Shown one piece after another: positions 38,462 through 39,247 of a DNA stretch of 39,247 nucleotides. The notes beneath the pieces are model-generated. The model worked only from the letters and a program-made list of their open reading frames with translations, was not told the origin of the DNA and made no database searches. Made by a program: the position numbers and the translations under genes. Origin of the DNA: Oceanococcus sp. (lineage in GTDB: Bacteria; Pseudomonadota; Gammaproteobacteria; Nevskiales; Oceanococcaceae); the NCBI GenBank assembly GCA_030147945.1, contig JASBUL010000067.1:1-39247 (forward strand), given 5' to 3'. Position 1 is the first letter of the stretch; the number at the start of each line of letters is the position of its first letter.

Positions 38462-39247
38462 ATGACAAGCCACGACAGACCATCGCTGGACGTTCAGGAA
38501 TTCTGGCGCGGCCAAGGCGCAAACGGCTGGATTCAGGCCCAGAGCCTGCTCGATCAGATGTTCCGTCCGCACACCGATGCACTCATGCAGGCGATCCGGC
38601 GCGAACACCCGATCAGGTTGTTGGATGTCGGCTGCGGCACCGGCGCGACCACCGTTGCCGCGAGCCAAAGCCTGCCGCCAGGTTCGAGCTGTGTCGGCGT
38701 CGACATCGCACCGGCGATGATCGATGCAGCCCGTGTGCGTGCCACCGAGGCCGCAACCACGACCCGTTTCCTGTGCGCGGACGCCGAATACCATGCATTT
38801 GAAAGCGCCCACTTTGACCTGCTCATCTCGCGCTTCGGCATCATGTTCTTTGCGGACCCCGCTCGCGCTTTCACCAATCTGCGCCGCGCCATGCGCGCGC
38901 AAGGGCAACTGATCGCTATCGCCTGGCGCAGTGAAACAGACAACCCGTTCATGCTCACCGCCGAACGCGCCGCCCGCCCCTACTTGCCAAATCTCGCGCC
39001 GCGCACGGCGGACTCGCCCGGCCAGTTCGGGCTGGCGCGCGCAAGCCGGACCCGGACCCTACTCGGCAGCGCAGGCTGGATAGATGTCGATATCCGTCCG
39101 CTCGATCTGATGTGCGAATTCCCGGCAGCGCGGCTGCATCACTACCTGATGCATCTGGGCCCTGTTGGGCGCGCCTTGCAGCACTGCGACAGCGCGCAAC
39201 AGCAGCGCATCATCAACGCCATAGCCCCCGCATTCGAGACCTACCGT
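38462..39247 (+). CDS. Class I SAM-dependent methyltransferase (3' end outside window)
   Basis: An open frame of 262 codons from ATG 38462 to the last base of the window, with AGGAG five bases upstream of the start. The SAM-binding motif I is IRLLDVGCGTGATTVAA, followed by the acidic end of strand 2 (CVGVDIAPAMIDAAR), CADAEYHAF and the post-motif FDLLISRFGIMFFADP, all typical of class I UbiE/COQ5-like methyltransferases. ARAFTNLRRAMRAQGQL continues the fold. The substrate is unknown. The gene is incomplete here. It faces the MerR gene and is the obvious target of the 19-bp-spaced promoter; repression or activation by the regulator is expected. Confidence 0.88.
   Translation, partial: MTSHDRPSLDVQEFWRGQGANGWIQAQSLLDQMFRPHTDALMQAIRREHPIRLLDVGCGTGATTVAASQSLPPGSSCVGVDIAPAMIDAARVRATEAATTTRFLCADAEYHAFESAHFDLLISRFGIMFFADPARAFTNLRRAMRAQGQLIAIAWRSETDNPFMLTAERAARPYLPNLAPRTADSPGQFGLARASRTRTLLGSAGWIDVDIRPLDLMCEFPAARLHHYLMHLGPVGRALQHCDSAQQQRIINAIAPAFETYR

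Noticed and set aside
1-39247. CRISPR array, insertion sequence or prophage
   Set aside because: No regularly spaced direct repeats, transposase, integrase or phage structural motifs were seen anywhere in the window.

Overview
The window reads as high-GC (roughly 60 percent or more by eye) chromosomal DNA of a gammaproteobacterium that lives on lipids or hydrocarbons. Support: an AlmA-type long-chain alkane monooxygenase, two different acyl-CoA dehydrogenases, an enoyl-CoA hydratase/isomerase, a BktB-type thiolase with a 3-hydroxyacyl-CoA dehydrogenase, several short-chain dehydrogenases and a steroid 5-alpha-reductase-like membrane enzyme, beside gammaproteobacterial housekeeping genes (hrpA, rsgA). 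A marine or oil-associated lineage such as Nevskiales/Salinisphaerales or relatives would fit; that placement is inference. Genes are packed tightly, with many 4-bp start/stop overlaps and three convergent pairs whose stop codons overlap. No gene-free stretch exceeds 300 bases, and I saw no IS element, prophage or CRISPR array.

Layout. 1-7.7 kb: the C-terminal part of hrpA (cut by the window edge), almA, tRNA-Arg(UCU), a small lipoprotein, a secreted GH3 glycosidase with a sorting-tail-like C-terminus, a Bar/Pat-like acetyltransferase and a PaaG-like hydratase/isomerase. 7.8-14.9 kb: a three-gene overlapping operon (TetR regulator, patatin-like protein, RsbW-like ATPase), a large acyl-CoA dehydrogenase, a PqiA-like membrane protein with a long periplasmic insert, a tandem-TM2 protein and an MFE-2-type SDR. 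15.1-20.1 kb: a plus-strand lipid operon (histidine phosphatase, SDR, zinc-less MDR, APH-type kinase, ACAD10/11-type dehydrogenase) with a 105-nt near-palindromic element before its last gene. 20.2-22.8 kb: a minus-strand set (yjbQ, a DUF2946-like protein, a cysteine-motif beta-barrel, a His-rich lipoprotein) that looks like a metal-handling module.

22.9-28.8 kb: a small membrane protein and a 5-alpha-reductase-like enzyme converge on a TetR gene, which is divergent from an operon of DUF1214 protein, sulfotransferase, SDR and SRPBCC protein. 28.8-33.5 kb: rsgA on the minus strand, then a double-domain HCCA-isomerase/DsbA-fold protein and bktB-hbd on the plus strand, closed by a strong intrinsic terminator. 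33.5-38.4 kb: ten minus-strand genes in one tight run headed by a MerR regulator (YdeI-like, rhodanese, DinB, DODA dioxygenase, DUF2834, GNAT, HD, ABM and DUF202 proteins). A textbook MerR-type promoter (19-bp spacer containing a 14-bp palindrome) faces the other way and drives a SAM-dependent methyltransferase that runs off the window end.

How they work together: most of the window feeds beta-oxidation. AlmA and the steroid/terpenoid-like cluster would oxidise or modify hydrophobic substrates, the kinase/dehydrogenase pair would open hydroxyacyl-CoAs, and bktB-hbd would complete thiolysis. Two TetR genes with palindromes beside them are the likely local switches. The MerR-headed run looks like a separate stress or detoxification unit. 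All functions are inferred from sequence motifs and recall of families; no search was run.
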